Positions 10,420 through 19,457 of a stretch of DNA of 64,000 nucleotides are shown here, piece by piece. The notes below the pieces were generated by a model, which ran no database searches, was not told the DNA's origin, and was given only the letters and a program-made list of their open reading frames with translations. Where the stretch lies: the NCBI RefSeq assembly GCF_028283705.1, contig NZ_JAPWKD010000002.1, positions 186,001 through 250,000 on the forward strand, written 5' to 3'. This stretch comes from Pantoea sp. (GTDB taxonomy: Bacteria; Pseudomonadota; Gammaproteobacteria; Enterobacterales; Enterobacteriaceae). Position 1 is the stretch's first letter. Each line of letters begins with the position of its first letter. The position numbers and the translations under genes are program-made.

Positions 10420-11424
10420 GTGATCGATTTACGCAGTGATACCGTAACCCGCCCAAGTTCCGCCATGCTCGACGCCATGATGGCTGCCGAAACTGGTGAT
10501 GATGTCTACCGTGACGATCCCACCGTCAATGCGCTGGAAGCCGAAGCCGCCTGTATGAGCGGCAAAGAAGCAGCGTTGTTCTTCCCCACCGGCACCCAGG
10601 CCAACCTGGTGGCGCTGCTGAGCCATTGTCAGCGTGGCGATGAATATATCGTTGGGCAGCAGGCACATAACTACAAATATGAAGCCGGTGGCGCCGCCGT
10701 GCTGGGCAGCATTCAGCCGCAGCCGATCCTTGCCGCAGAAGACGGCACTCTGCCGCTGGCTGATGTGGCTGCCGCGATTAAACCGGACGACATCCACTTT
10801 GCGCGCACCCGTCTGCTCAGCCTGGAAAACACCCATCACGGTAAAGTGTTGCCGATCGGCTATCTGGAACAGGCATATCAATTCACGCGTCAGCACCAGC
10901 TGGCGTTGCATATCGATGGCGCACGTATTTTTAACGCCGTGGTGGCGCAAAATACCACGCTGGAAGGCATTGCCCGCTACTGCGATACCCTGACCATCTG
11001 TCTGTCCAAAGGCCTGGGTACGCCAGTGGGTTCGCTGCTGTGCGGCCCGGCAGCCTACATCGAACAGGCGCGCCGCTGGCGTAAAATGGTGGGTGGTGGA
11101 ATGCGTCAGGCAGGCATTCTGGCTGCGGCGGGCTTATATGCCCTGCAACATAACGTGACGCGTTTGCAGCAGGATCACGACAACGCCGCCTGGCTTGGTG
11201 AACAGCTGAAGAGTCTCGGTGTGGCAGTAGTGAGTCAGCAGACCAACATGTTGTTTGTTAAGGTGCCCGCGCAGCAGATTGACGGGTTGAAAGCATGGCT
11301 GAGCGCACGTGATGTGTTGATTAGCGTCGGTCCGGTAACGCGTATCGTGACCCATCTGGATGTCAGTCGTGAGGACCTCACCCAACTGGTCGCACACTGG
11401 CAGGCATTCCTGCAACAGGCATGA
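10420..11424 (+). CDS. ltaE: Low-specificity L-threonine aldolase
   Basis: This pyridoxal-phosphate enzyme of fold type I has 334 residues against 333 in E. coli. It cleaves L-threonine and L-allo-threonine to glycine and acetaldehyde. I place the start at GTG 10420 (V/MIDLRSDTVTRPS), which has the ribosome site CAGGAGAG. The upstream ATG at 10375 would add 15 residues absent from the family and would put coding sequence across the terminator hairpin. The cofactor lysine lies in TICLSKGLGTPVGS. Cofactor-binding DGARIFNA is also present. Confidence 0.95.
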   Translation: MIDLRSDTVTRPSSAMLDAMMAAETGDDVYRDDPTVNALEAEAACMSGKEAALFFPTGTQANLVALLSHCQRGDEYIVGQQAHNYKYEAGGAAVLGSIQPQPILAAEDGTLPLADVAAAIKPDDIHFARTRLLSLENTHHGKVLPIGYLEQAYQFTRQHQLALHIDGARIFNAVVAQNTTLEGIARYCDTLTICLSKGLGTPVGSLLCGPAAYIEQARRWRKMVGGGMRQAGILAAAGLYALQHNVTRLQQDHDNAAWLGEQLKSLGVAVVSQQTNMLFVKVPAQQIDGLKAWLSARDVLISVGPVTRIVTHLDVSREDLTQLVAHWQAFLQQA

Positions 11425-11434
11425 CGGAACGGCG

Positions 11435-12271
11435 CTATTGCGCCGCGCCGTATTTCGCCAGCAGGGCGCGGGCAATCGCCAGCGTCTCCGCATCCGCCAG
11501 GCCACGGTAATCCCGTGGCCTGAAATGCATCTGAAACGCCGTAATAACCTTACGCTGCATCGCTGGAGTACTCGCCGCTGCAACGTCATAACCATAGCGT
11601 TGCAGAGCATCCAGCAATTCATCCTGATCAACCGGTGCATCTGCCGCCTCGTTACCCAGATAACGTTGTACCGTTGCGTCATCAGGCCAGGCGCCTAACC
11701 CCGCCAGCGCCAGCTGCCGCCAGGGAAACAACGGCCCCGGATCCTGTTTGCGTTGCGGCGCGATATCGCTATGCCCCACCACATTTTCCGCTGGGATGTC
11801 GTAACGCGCGCTGATGTCTTTGACTAACGCCTCCAGCGCCGCGATTTGCGTCGGGGTAAACGGCTGCCAGTGCAGCCCCGTCAGGGTACGCTGATAACCG
11901 CTGTTCACCAGCTCAATACCAATTGAGGTGTCATTGATCCGTGTGGCTCCGCGCCAAAAACTCGGCCCGGCATGCCACGCCAGCTGGCTTTCCGGCACCA
12001 GTTGCCAGACGACGCCCTGCCTCCGGTGCTGCGGCGGTTGTGCCGGAATCAGATAATGGGCGCTGACCTCACGATCGGTGAGCGTCGCCAGCGAGGAAGG
12101 AAAATCTTCCGCAGTGTAATGGATCACCACAACTTTGATACGCGGCCTGGCGCCCTGCGCCGGATGCGCGGTATCGACCCAATAACCGTGGCGCGCTTCA
12201 AGGGTTGACTGGCAGCCGCTCAGCAACAATAACCCCAGCAACAGCCCACCACGCAGCAAACGAAACGCCAT
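11435..12271 (-). CDS. amiD: AmiD, N-acetylmuramoyl-L-alanine amidase lipoprotein
   Basis: This 278-residue amidase_2-family enzyme has a lipoprotein signal: hydrophobic LLRGGLLLGLLLLSGC with lipobox LSGC, and the residue after Cys is Gln, which fits outer-membrane sorting. The zinc-site sequences VVIHYTAED and VVGHSDIAPQRKQDPGP are visible. A C-terminal peptidoglycan-binding-like helical domain ends the protein. It cleaves the amide between muramic acid and the peptide, including anhydro-muropeptides. It converges on ltaE with only 10 bp between the stops, bridged by a small cggcgc/gcgccg hairpin. Confidence 0.94.
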   Translation of the reverse strand: MAFRLLRGGLLLGLLLLSGCQSTLEARHGYWVDTAHPAQGARPRIKVVVIHYTAEDFPSSLATLTDREVSAHYLIPAQPPQHRRQGVVWQLVPESQLAWHAGPSFWRGATRINDTSIGIELVNSGYQRTLTGLHWQPFTPTQIAALEALVKDISARYDIPAENVVGHSDIAPQRKQDPGPLFPWRQLALAGLGAWPDDATVQRYLGNEAADAPVDQDELLDALQRYGYDVAAASTPAMQRKVITAFQMHFRPRDYRGLADAETLAIARALLAKYGAAQ

Positions 12272-12361
12272 TGCTCTCTCCTTTAGCTCGTACGGCGTAA
12301 ATGCAAGGCTATACTTTATGCTAAAAATGGTCCTTTGCCAGTGAACAACAAGGAAATAGAG

Positions 12362-12901
12362 ATGAGAAACAAAGCCTTTGCGCTGCTTGTTCCCGCTGCT
12401 CTGCTGCTCAGCGCCTGCACCACCGTTGAGCCAGTGATTAAGGATAATGGTCCGCGAACCGCGGCCTGCGTCGATGGCGGTCCGGACAGTGTAGCTCAGC
12501 AGTTCTACGATTTACGCGTCAGCCAGCCATTGCAGGGATTGCCGGATAATTCGACGCTGGCAAAATACCGCCCTTATCTCAGCGATCGTCTATATCAGAA
12601 ACTGTTGCAGGCTAACGGGCTGAGCAATAAACCCGCCGACTGGCGCACTGGCGACCTGTTCTCCAGCCTGGCCCAGGGTCCGACTGCTGCCGAGGTGGCA
12701 AGTGCCTCCAGTATCCCAAATCGCGATGCACGCAATATTCCGCTGCGCGTCGATTTAACCCGTGGTGACCGCAAATGGCAGGACGAAGTGTTGATGATCC
12801 GCGAAGGCACCTGCTGGGTAGTGGATGATGTGCGCTACGTCGGTGACTGGCCGCGTGCGGGGGGCGGTTCGCTGCGCCAATTGCTGGAAGAGAGTAATTA
12901 A
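12362..12901 (+). CDS. ybjP: YbjP, small outer-membrane lipoprotein
   Basis: This 179-residue protein starts MRNKAFALLVPAALLLSAC, an ideal lipoprotein signal with LSAC lipobox. I prefer it to the open codon at 12335, which would extend the signal peptide. The DUF3828-like part has the conserved stretches SIPNRDARNIPLRVDL and DEVLMIREG-CWVVDDVRY shared with E. coli YbjP. The function is unknown. It is divergent from amiD and is closed by a strong hairpin at 12907-12930. Confidence 0.9.
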   Translation: MRNKAFALLVPAALLLSACTTVEPVIKDNGPRTAACVDGGPDSVAQQFYDLRVSQPLQGLPDNSTLAKYRPYLSDRLYQKLLQANGLSNKPADWRTGDLFSSLAQGPTAAEVASASSIPNRDARNIPLRVDLTRGDRKWQDEVLMIREGTCWVVDDVRYVGDWPRAGGGSLRQLLEESN

Positions 12902-12906
12902 TTGGA

Positions 12907-12936
12907 ACAGCGCCGCCTGGGCGGCGCTGTTTGTTA
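12907..12936 (+). terminator. Terminator after ybjP
   Basis: Arms acagcgccgcc (12907-12917) and ggcggcgctgt (12920-12930) pair almost perfectly and are followed by TTGTTAATTT. Confidence 0.75.
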
Positions 12937-13005
12937 ATTTCGTATGAAGAATTTGCATCCCATCGGCCACATCGGCCTTGCCTGCCGCGATATTGTGCTA
13001 CGCTT

Positions 13006-13062
13006 TTGAGGTTTAACTGCTCTTTAATAAATTTTAACCCACCTCAATTGCATAACTATTCT
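13006..13062 (+). promoter_or_regulatory. artP promoter with paired ArgR (ARG box) sites
   Basis: A promoter-like TTGAGG (13006-13011), 16-bp spacer and TAAATT (13028-13033) lies about 75 bp before artP. Two 14-bp sites match the ArgR core TGAATWWWWATTCA at 11 of 14 positions each: 13028-13041 and 13049-13062. They are spaced 21 bp, the spacing known for ArgR operators, and the first covers the -10 element. This fits arginine repression of artPIQM. Confidence 0.55.
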
Positions 13063-13108
13063 GGTGACGTTAAGATTCGCGGCATCAATTGCTATTCATT
13101 TATTGCGC

Positions 13109-13837
13109 ATGAGTATTCAACTAACCGGCATTAACTGTTTTTACGGTGCCCACCAGGCGCTGTTCGATATCAACCTGGCCTGCCCGCAGGGGGAAACGCT
13201 GGTGTTGCTCGGTCCGAGCGGCGCGGGTAAGAGTTCACTCCTGCGCGTGCTCAATCTGCTGGAGCAACCGCGTTCCGGCAGTTTGCAGATCGCCGGTAAT
13301 CATTTTGACTTCAGCAAAACCCCGTCAGACAGTGCGATCCGCGAATTGCGGCAGAACGTTGGCATGGTGTTCCAGCAATACAACCTGTGGCCGCACCTGA
13401 CGGTGTTGCAGAACCTGATGGAAGCGCCCTGCCGTGTGCTGGGGTTAAGCAAAGATCAGGCCCGTGCCCGGGCAGACAAACTGCTGGATCGTCTGCGTCT
13501 GACGCCCTATGCCGACCGTTTCCCGCTGCACCTTTCCGGCGGCCAGCAGCAACGCGTGGCGATTGCCCGCGCCCTGATGATGGAACCGCAGGTGTTGTTG
13601 TTTGATGAACCGACTGCGGCGCTCGACCCGGAAATTACCGCGCAAATCGTCAGCATTATTCGTGAGCTGGCGCAGACGCAGATTACCCAGGTGATCGTCA
13701 CCCATGAAGTGGAAGTCGCGCGTAAAACCGCCAGCCGTGTGGTGTACATGGAAAACGGCCACATTGTGGAACAGGGCGACGCCAGCCACTTTACACAGCC
13801 GCAAACCGAAGCGTTTGCCAACTATCTTTCGCACTAA
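13109..13837 (+). CDS. artP: ArtP, arginine ABC transporter ATPase
   Basis: This 242-residue ATPase has the same length as E. coli ArtP when started at [20 protein letters not shown]. Walker A is GPSGAGKSS, the Q-loop region is [13 protein letters not shown], the signature is [14 protein letters not shown] and Walker B is [12 protein letters not shown]. It powers the arginine importer formed with ArtQ and ArtM. It is the first gene of artPIQM; artI follows 15 bp later. Confidence 0.97.
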   Translation: MSIQLTGINCFYGAHQALFDINLACPQGETLVLLGPSGAGKSSLLRVLNLLEQPRSGSLQIAGNHFDFSKTPSDSAIRELRQNVGMVFQQYNLWPHLTVLQNLMEAPCRVLGLSKDQARARADKLLDRLRLTPYADRFPLHLSGGQQQRVAIARALMMEPQVLLFDEPTAALDPEITAQIVSIIRELAQTQITQVIVTHEVEVARKTASRVVYMENGHIVEQGDASHFTQPQTEAFANYLSH

Positions 13838-13852
13838 GTCAGGATGTCTCTA

Positions 13853-14584
13853 ATGAAAAAAGTCGTACTTGCTGCACTGCTTGCCGGTTTAAGCCTGAGC
13901 GCTTCCGCTGCGCAGACCCTGCGTTTTGCTACTGAGGCTTCTTACCCGCCGTTTGAGTTTGTCGATTCGGACAACAAAATTCAGGGCTTCGATGTCGACC
14001 TGGCAAATGCGTTGTGTAAAGAGATTGATGCAACCTGTACCTTCACCAATCAGGCCTTTGACAGCCTGATCCCGAGCCTGAAATTCCGTCGTTTTGATGC
14101 GGTGATGGCCGGCATGGACATCACACCGGAACGTGAAAAACAGGTCCTGTTCACTAAGCCTTACTACGACAACTCCGCGATTTTCATCGCGCAGAAAGGC
14201 AAACTGGCGGATGTGGCAGCGCTGAAAGGCAAACGTGTTGGCGTGCAGAACGGGACGACCCACCAGAAATACCTGTCTGACAAACATAGCGACATCACCG
14301 TGGTGCCGTACGATAGCTATCAAAACGCCATCCTCGACCTGAAAAATGGCCGTATCGATGCGGTGTTTGGTGACACCGCTGTGGTAAACGAATGGCTGAA
14401 GCAGAACCCGAACCTGGCCGCGCTGGGTGACAAAGTGACCGACAAAGCCTACTTCGGCACCGGTCTGGGTATTGCGGTGCGCATGGGCAACACCGAGCTG
14501 CAGGAAAAATTCAACACTGCACTGGATAAAGTGAAAGCCGACGGCACCTACAAAACCATCTACAACAAATGGTTTCAGCAGTAA
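13853..14584 (+). CDS. artI: ArtI, periplasmic arginine-binding protein
   Basis: This solute-binding protein has 243 residues, the E. coli length, starting MKKVVLAALLAGLSLSASAA with an AxA signal cleavage site. An ATG at 13844 is in frame, but it overlaps the AGGA ribosome site, so 13853 is chosen. The ligand-pocket sequences SYPPFEF, MAGMDITPEREK and the hinge NGTTHQKYL are visible. It is a paralogue of ArtJ downstream. It delivers amino acid to ArtQM. Confidence 0.94.
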   Translation: MKKVVLAALLAGLSLSASAAQTLRFATEASYPPFEFVDSDNKIQGFDVDLANALCKEIDATCTFTNQAFDSLIPSLKFRRFDAVMAGMDITPEREKQVLFTKPYYDNSAIFIAQKGKLADVAALKGKRVGVQNGTTHQKYLSDKHSDITVVPYDSYQNAILDLKNGRIDAVFGDTAVVNEWLKQNPNLAALGDKVTDKAYFGTGLGIAVRMGNTELQEKFNTALDKVKADGTYKTIYNKWFQQ

Positions 14585-14590
14585 TTCCTG

Positions 14591-15304
14591 ATGAATGAAA
14601 TAATTCCGCTCGCAAGCGCCGCCGGTATGACCGTCGGCCTTGCCGTTTGTGCCCTGATCGCCGGCCTTGCGCTGGCGATGATTTTTGCTGGCTGGGAATC
14701 GGTGCGCTGGCAACCGCTCGCCTGGGTCGGCACCGCGCTGGTCACGCTGATCCGTGGCCTGCCGGAAATCCTCGTGGTGCTGTTTATCTATTTTGGCGCA
14801 TCGCAACTGTTGCTGACGCTATCGGATGGCTTCCATATCAATCTCGGCCTGTTCAGCATCCCGGTGCAGGTACAGATTGAGAATTTCGATGTCAGCCCGT
14901 TTTTGTGCGGGGTGATTGCGCTGGCGATGCTCTATTCCGCTTATGCATCACAAACTCTGCGCGGCGCGCTGAAAGCGGTGCCCGTTGGACAGTGGGAATC
15001 CGGCCAGGCGCTTGGGATGAAAAAATCGGCGATTTTCTTCCGTCTGATCATGCCGCAAATGTGGCGTCACGCCTTGCCAGGTCTGGGTAACCAGTGGCTG
15101 GTGCTGCTGAAAGATACCGCGCTGGTGTCGTTGATTAGCGTTAACGATCTGATGCTGCAAACCAAAAGTATCGCGACCCGGACCCAGGAGCCGTTTACCT
15201 GGTATCTGGCGGCAGCCGCCATCTATCTGATTATCACGCTGTTCAGTCAGGCGGTGCTGCGTCGTATTGAATTGCGCACCACGCGTTTCGAGCGGGGGGC
15301 CTGA
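14591..15304 (+). CDS. artQ: ArtQ, arginine ABC transporter permease
   Basis: This 237-residue permease is of the His/Glu/Gln/Arg family. It has about five membrane segments and the cytoplasmic EAA-type loop [24 protein letters not shown] that couples to ArtP. It begins six bases after artI. The C-terminus overlaps the artM reading-frame region, with the artM ATG two bases after the artQ stop. Confidence 0.96.
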   Translation: MNEIIPLASAAGMTVGLAVCALIAGLALAMIFAGWESVRWQPLAWVGTALVTLIRGLPEILVVLFIYFGASQLLLTLSDGFHINLGLFSIPVQVQIENFDVSPFLCGVIALAMLYSAYASQTLRGALKAVPVGQWESGQALGMKKSAIFFRLIMPQMWRHALPGLGNQWLVLLKDTALVSLISVNDLMLQTKSIATRTQEPFTWYLAAAAIYLIITLFSQAVLRRIELRTTRFERGA

Positions 15305-15305
15305 T

Positions 15306-15974
15306 ATGCTGCAATATTTACCTGAGCTGCTGAAAGGGCTGCACACCAGCCTGACGCTCACCATCGCCTCGCTGATTGCCGCGCTGGTGCTGTCGCTGCT
15401 GTTCACCGTGTTGCTGGCACTGAAAGTCCCGGTGCTGAACACCATCGTGAAAGTGTACATCACGATATTTACCGGTACGCCGCTGCTGGTGCAGATCTTT
15501 TTGATCTACTATGGACCCGGGCAGTTTCCCAGCATCCAGCACGTGCCGTGGTTATGGCATCTGCTGTCTCAGCCCTGGCTGTGCGCCATGCTGGCACTGT
15601 CGCTCAACAGCGCGGCGTATACCACCCAGCTGTTCTTTGGCGCGGTGCGAGCCATTCCCTCCGGCCAGTGGCAGTCCTGCGCGGCGCTGGGGATGAATCG
15701 CAAAGATACGCTGCGCATTCTGCTGCCTTATGCATTTAAACGCGCGCTTTCCTCGTACTCCAATGAGGTGGTGCTGGTGTTCAAAAGTACCTCGCTGGCC
15801 TACACCATCACCCTGATGGAAGTGATGGGCCACGGTCAGCTGCTGTATGGCCGTACTTATGATGTCACGGTGTTTGCCGCTGCCGGGCTGGTTTACCTGT
15901 GCGTCAACGGCCTGCTGACGCTGATGATGCGTCTGATTGAACGCCGCGCGCTGGCATTTGAACGCAGAAATTAA
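15306..15974 (+). CDS. artM: ArtM, arginine ABC transporter permease
   Basis: This second permease has 222 residues, as in E. coli, starting MLQYLPELLKGLHTSL. The open frame reaches back to 15267 inside artQ, but this extension has no family support. The EAA-like loop is GQWQSCAALGMNRKDTLRILLP. It heterodimerises with ArtQ. It is last in the operon and is followed at once by an intrinsic terminator. Confidence 0.96.
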   Translation: MLQYLPELLKGLHTSLTLTIASLIAALVLSLLFTVLLALKVPVLNTIVKVYITIFTGTPLLVQIFLIYYGPGQFPSIQHVPWLWHLLSQPWLCAMLALSLNSAAYTTQLFFGAVRAIPSGQWQSCAALGMNRKDTLRILLPYAFKRALSSYSNEVVLVFKSTSLAYTITLMEVMGHGQLLYGRTYDVTVFAAAGLVYLCVNGLLTLMMRLIERRALAFERRN

Positions 15975-15980
15975 TATCCA

Positions 15981-16002
15981 GGCGGGTCATCCCGCCTTTT
16001 TT
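15981..16002 (+). terminator. Terminator of artPIQM
   Basis: Arms ggcggg (15981-15986) and cccgcc (15991-15996) with loop tcat are followed by six T. Confidence 0.9.
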
Positions 16003-16036
16003 AATTATTTATCCAATAATGTTGCATAAAGATTCA
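16002..16036 (+). promoter_or_regulatory. Paired ArgR (ARG box) sites upstream of artJ
   Basis: The sites taattatttatcca (16002-16015, 11 of 14 to the ArgR core) and tgcataaagattca (16023-16036, 12 of 14) are exactly 21 bp apart. They begin in the T tract of the artM terminator and end 61 bp before artJ. ArgR control of artJ is known in E. coli. Confidence 0.6.
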
Positions 16037-16097
16037 TTCGATGGCATCTTGTCACGCGTTCGTCCTCAGAGCGTTAGTGATTTACAGGAGTCTCAAA

Positions 16098-16829
16098 ATG
16101 AAAAAATGGATCGTTGCTGCGGCACTGGCAACTCTGGCAATGAATGCCTCGGCAGCGGAAAAAATCCGCTTCGCTTCCTCTGCGACTTACCCTCCGTTTG
16201 AATCTCTGGATCGTGAAAATCAAATCGTCGGTTTTGATATCGACCTGGCGAAAGCGTTATGCCAGCAGCTGAAAGCCGAATGTACCTTCACCAACAACGC
16301 GTTTGACAGCCTGATCCCATCGCTGAAATTCCGCCGCTATGACGCCATCATCTCGGGTATGGATATCACCGACGATCGCAGCAAGCAGGTGGATTTCACC
16401 CAGGCTTATTACGCCAATTCGGCAGTGGTGATCGCCCGCAAAGGCCAGTTCAGTGATTTTGCCCAGCTGAAGGGCAAACGCATTGGCATGGAAAACGGCA
16501 CCACGCACCAGAAGTACCTGCTGGAACAGCATCCGGAAGTGGTCGCGGTGGCCTATGACAGCTATCAGAACGCGATTCTCGACCTGAAAAACGGTCGCCT
16601 GGATGGCGTGTTTGGTGATACCGCAGTGGTCAACCAATGGCTGAAGACCAATGCCGATCTGGCACCGGTCGGCGCGCATGTCACCGACGCCCGCTATTTT
16701 GGCACCGGGTTGGGGATTGCGGTACGTAAAGGCAACACCGAATTACGTGATCAGCTGAACAGCGCGCTGGTGGCGATCAAAGCCAATGGCACGTACCAGC
16801 AAATCAATCAGAAGTGGTTCCCGGAATAA
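16098..16829 (+). CDS. artJ: ArtJ, periplasmic arginine-binding protein
   Basis: This 243-residue binding protein starts MKKWIVAAALATLAMNASAA after the ribosome site CAGGAG. It is very similar to ArtI (shared FTNNAFDSLIPSLKFRR-type and SYQNAILDLKNGR segments). In E. coli, ArtJ is the arginine-specific protein that delivers to ArtQM. It has its own terminator-separated transcription unit with ARG boxes. It converges on rlmC, with a hairpin (cagtgc/gcactg arms near 16845-16875) between them. Confidence 0.94.
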   Translation: MKKWIVAAALATLAMNASAAEKIRFASSATYPPFESLDRENQIVGFDIDLAKALCQQLKAECTFTNNAFDSLIPSLKFRRYDAIISGMDITDDRSKQVDFTQAYYANSAVVIARKGQFSDFAQLKGKRIGMENGTTHQKYLLEQHPEVVAVAYDSYQNAILDLKNGRLDGVFGDTAVVNQWLKTNADLAPVGAHVTDARYFGTGLGIAVRKGNTELRDQLNSALVAIKANGTYQQINQKWFPE

Positions 16830-16881
16830 AATAATGGGTCGGCGCAGTGCGAAGCCTGACAGGTTCTGCACTGTCCTCAGT

Positions 16882-18036
16882 TCAGGATGAACGCTGCGCC
16901 GCCCCACCCTGCCCGCGTTTAGTCAGTAGCGTCAGTACTTCAAAATGGGCGGTATGCGGGAACATATCGAACAACTGCACCCGGCTGACATCGTAGTCGC
17001 TGAGACGCGCAATATCCTGCGCCATACTCTGCGGATTACAGCTGGAGTAGAGGATGTAATCCGGTGCCATCTGGCTCAGATAATCACATAACTCCGCACC
17101 AATCCCACGACGTGGCGGATTCACCAGCACCAGCTGCGGCACCTGATCGCGCCCAGTAGCGAACTGCGTGGAATCCAGCGCGGCAAAACTGACCTTATCC
17201 AACCCCAGCTGCTGTGCCGACTGACGCGCACAGGCAATGGCTTCGGCGCTGATTTCAATACCGGTGAGCTGCATCTCCGGGGTGGCGCAGTGCAGGCCAA
17301 ACCCACCGACACCACAAAACAGATCCCACATGCTGTGCACATCCAGCTGCGCCACCCAGTCGCGCGCCGTGGCGTACAGCGCGGCAGCCACCTGAGGGTT
17401 TGTCTGGAAAAAACTTTGCGGACGGATATACAACGGCACGTTGTTGAAGCTTTCCGCTAATGCCTGGTCGGGCGTCAGCGCAATTTCTTCATCACCTTCC
17501 AGAATCGCCATATGCACCGGCTGGATATTGGCAGAAATCACCGTCAGCTGCGGCAGCTGCTGTTGCAGCCACGGCAGCGCCGCGCGCAACTGTTCCAGCT
17601 TGGCGCTGGAACGCAGTACAAAACGCAGCATCATGCCGCCCTGGGTGCTTTCGGTAAGCAGCAGAAACTTCAGTTCACCACGCTTGCGCGCCACGTTGTA
17701 CGGCGTTAAACCGGCACGGGCGATAAAGGGTTTCAGCACCGCAAACACCGGGGCAAAGCTGGCGGGATACAGCGGGCAGGCACAGAGGTCGACAGCATCG
17801 CCCTCGCGCGACAGCATACCTAATACCGGACGCTCCACGCTGCCACTGACTACCATTTTGGCTTTATTACGAAACCCCTGCTCGGGCGAGGTCACCGGCG
17901 GACACCACTCGCTCACCGCCTGTTGCGCCAGCAGTTGTTCCAGCAGCGATTGTTTCTCGTTCAGCTGTTGTGGGTAGGGTTTTTCCAGCCACTGGCAGGA
18001 ACGGCAGCGACCGGCATCATAAAGCGCGCAATGCAT
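16882..18036 (-). CDS. rlmC: 23S rRNA (uracil-747-C5)-methyltransferase RlmC
   Basis: This protein has 384 residues against 375 in E. coli RlmC (RumB). N-terminal cysteines C3, C11 and C14, with a later cysteine in DLCACPLYP, would bind the [4Fe-4S] cluster. The SAM motif is [14 protein letters not shown]. The proline motif is [10 protein letters not shown] and the nucleophile Cys lies in YSSCNPQSM. It makes m5U747 in 23S rRNA. Compared with E. coli there are a few extra C-terminal residues ([10 protein letters not shown]). Confidence 0.95.
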   Translation of the reverse strand: MHCALYDAGRCRSCQWLEKPYPQQLNEKQSLLEQLLAQQAVSEWCPPVTSPEQGFRNKAKMVVSGSVERPVLGMLSREGDAVDLCACPLYPASFAPVFAVLKPFIARAGLTPYNVARKRGELKFLLLTESTQGGMMLRFVLRSSAKLEQLRAALPWLQQQLPQLTVISANIQPVHMAILEGDEEIALTPDQALAESFNNVPLYIRPQSFFQTNPQVAAALYATARDWVAQLDVHSMWDLFCGVGGFGLHCATPEMQLTGIEISAEAIACARQSAQQLGLDKVSFAALDSTQFATGRDQVPQLVLVNPPRRGIGAELCDYLSQMAPDYILYSSCNPQSMAQDIARLSDYDVSRVQLFDMFPHTAHFEVLTLLTKRGQGGAAQRSS

Positions 18037-18084
18037 TGTGGAGCCTGTATTCAGAATCGGGAGAAAAAACGGGGGCTGATTGTA

Positions 18085-18546
18085 TCACCGGCGACGGAAA
18101 AAAGCGCGGCTGCTGGCCGGGACAAACAACAGCAGCAGCACCATCGCATCCGGCAGTTTCTGAAGCAGCGTATGATGGATGATCTGAGCATTGCTCTCAC
18201 CGTGGATGCTGAAGATTTCCGGGTATATCCACCCCATCGACGCCAGCAGCATATAGCCCAGCACCACAACCTGGGTGGCGACATAGCCCCAACGGCCCCG
18301 GTTACTGCCACGCATCAGGGTAAAGGCGCAACGCAGCTCAAATAAGAAAATCAGTTGGCTGGCGACGAAGATGAGGGTGGAATCCCAGGCCTGGGCACTG
18401 CGGTGCACAAAGTTGACCAGCTCGTCATAACCCAGCTCATTGGCGAGCATCAGCACGCTGATGCAGCGGGTGGCGATAATGGCGATCCCTGCCACCGTGA
18501 CCGGCGCTGGGGTTATAACGGGGACATGCTTCAGGGTTTCCGACAT
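18085..18546 (-). CDS. ybjO: YbjO, inner-membrane protein (DUF2593)
   Basis: This 153-residue protein has four hydrophobic segments and conserved family text such as LANELGYDELVNFVHRSAQAWDS (given here in part as LGYDELVNFVHRS). The function is unknown. It sits between potI and rlmC as in E. coli. The ribosome site GGAG lies between the pot terminator hairpin and the ATG, so it is probably transcribed separately or by read-through from pot. Confidence 0.88.
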   Translation of the reverse strand: MSETLKHVPVITPAPVTVAGIAIIATRCISVLMLANELGYDELVNFVHRSAQAWDSTLIFVASQLIFLFELRCAFTLMRGSNRGRWGYVATQVVVLGYMLLASMGWIYPEIFSIHGESNAQIIHHTLLQKLPDAMVLLLLFVPASSRAFFRRR

Positions 18547-18561
18547 CGACCAGACTCCAAA

Positions 18562-18588
18562 AGAAAAGCTGGCATCGCCAGCTTTTCT
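18562..18588 (-). terminator. Terminator of potFGHI
   Basis: A perfect 12-bp stem (agaaaagctggc and gccagcttttct) with a 3-base loop is followed on the minus strand by further T residues. It separates potI from ybjO. Confidence 0.85.
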
Positions 18589-18611
18589 TATATTGGCAAA
18601 TGTTATGGATT

Positions 18612-19457
18612 TCAGCCACGTCTTGCTTTCTGAATATCACGCAAACGTTGTTTTTCTTCGTGTGCCATAAAGCGCCAGGCAATAAAGCCCACCAGCCCGA
18701 CCACAAACAAAATCAGCGACGCCAGGGCGTTGATCTCCGGGTTCACCCCACGACGCACGGTGGCAAAAATTGCCATCGGCAGCGTCGTTGCCCCTGGGCC
18801 GGTGACAAAGCTGGCAATCACCAGGTCATCCAGCGACAGGGTAAACGCCAGCAGCCAGCCGGTAATAATCGCGGGTGCGATCATCGGCACGGTGATGACA
18901 AAAAACACCTTGAGTGGCGTAGCCCCGAGGTCCATCGCCGCTTCTTCGATGGAGCGATCCAGTTCACGCAGACGTGAGTTGATCACCACCGCCACATAAG
19001 CAGTACAGAAGGTCACGTGCGCCAGCCAAATGGTCAGCATGCCACGATCGCTCGGCCAGCCGAGGGTATTCCCCATTGCCACAAACAGCAGCAGCAGCGA
19101 CAAACCGGTGATCACATCGGGCATGACCAGCGGGGCGGTGAGCATAAACGCAAAACCGTTATGGCCCCGGAAGCGACCAAAACGCACGATAATCACCGCC
19201 GCAATGGTACCCAGCACCACCGCCATGGTCGCAGACAACGCCGCGATGGTCAGACTAAGCACCACCGCATCGATCATCGCGTCATCCTGGAACAACACGT
19301 GATACCAGTGGAACGAGAAGCCTTCCCACACCGTTACCAGCTGTGAGCTGTTAAACGAGTAGGCCACCAGCAGTAACATCGGCGCATACAGGAACATAAA
19401 ACCCAGCACCAGGATCGCGGTGCGCCACGGAGAGCGGATTGCAGGTAACTGATTCAT
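18612..19457 (-). CDS. potI: PotI, putrescine ABC transporter permease
   Basis: This permease has 281 residues, the E. coli length. It has six predicted membrane helices and the EAA loop EEAAMDLGATPLKVFFVITVP. It overlaps the end of potH by 4 bp (ATGA type), indicating translational coupling. It is the last gene of potFGHI, which imports putrescine. No unusual residue is seen. Confidence 0.96.
   Translation of the reverse strand: MNQLPAIRSPWRTAILVLGFMFLYAPMLLLVAYSFNSSQLVTVWEGFSFHWYHVLFQDDAMIDAVVLSLTIAALSATMAVVLGTIAAVIIVRFGRFRGHNGFAFMLTAPLVMPDVITGLSLLLLFVAMGNTLGWPSDRGMLTIWLAHVTFCTAYVAVVINSRLRELDRSIEEAAMDLGATPLKVFFVITVPMIAPAIITGWLLAFTLSLDDLVIASFVTGPGATTLPMAIFATVRRGVNPEINALASLILFVVGLVGFIAWRFMAHEEKQRLRDIQKARRG

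Noticed and set aside
13844..16829. Recent duplication of artI and artJ
   Set aside because: Both genes exist in E. coli in the same order, so the duplication is old.
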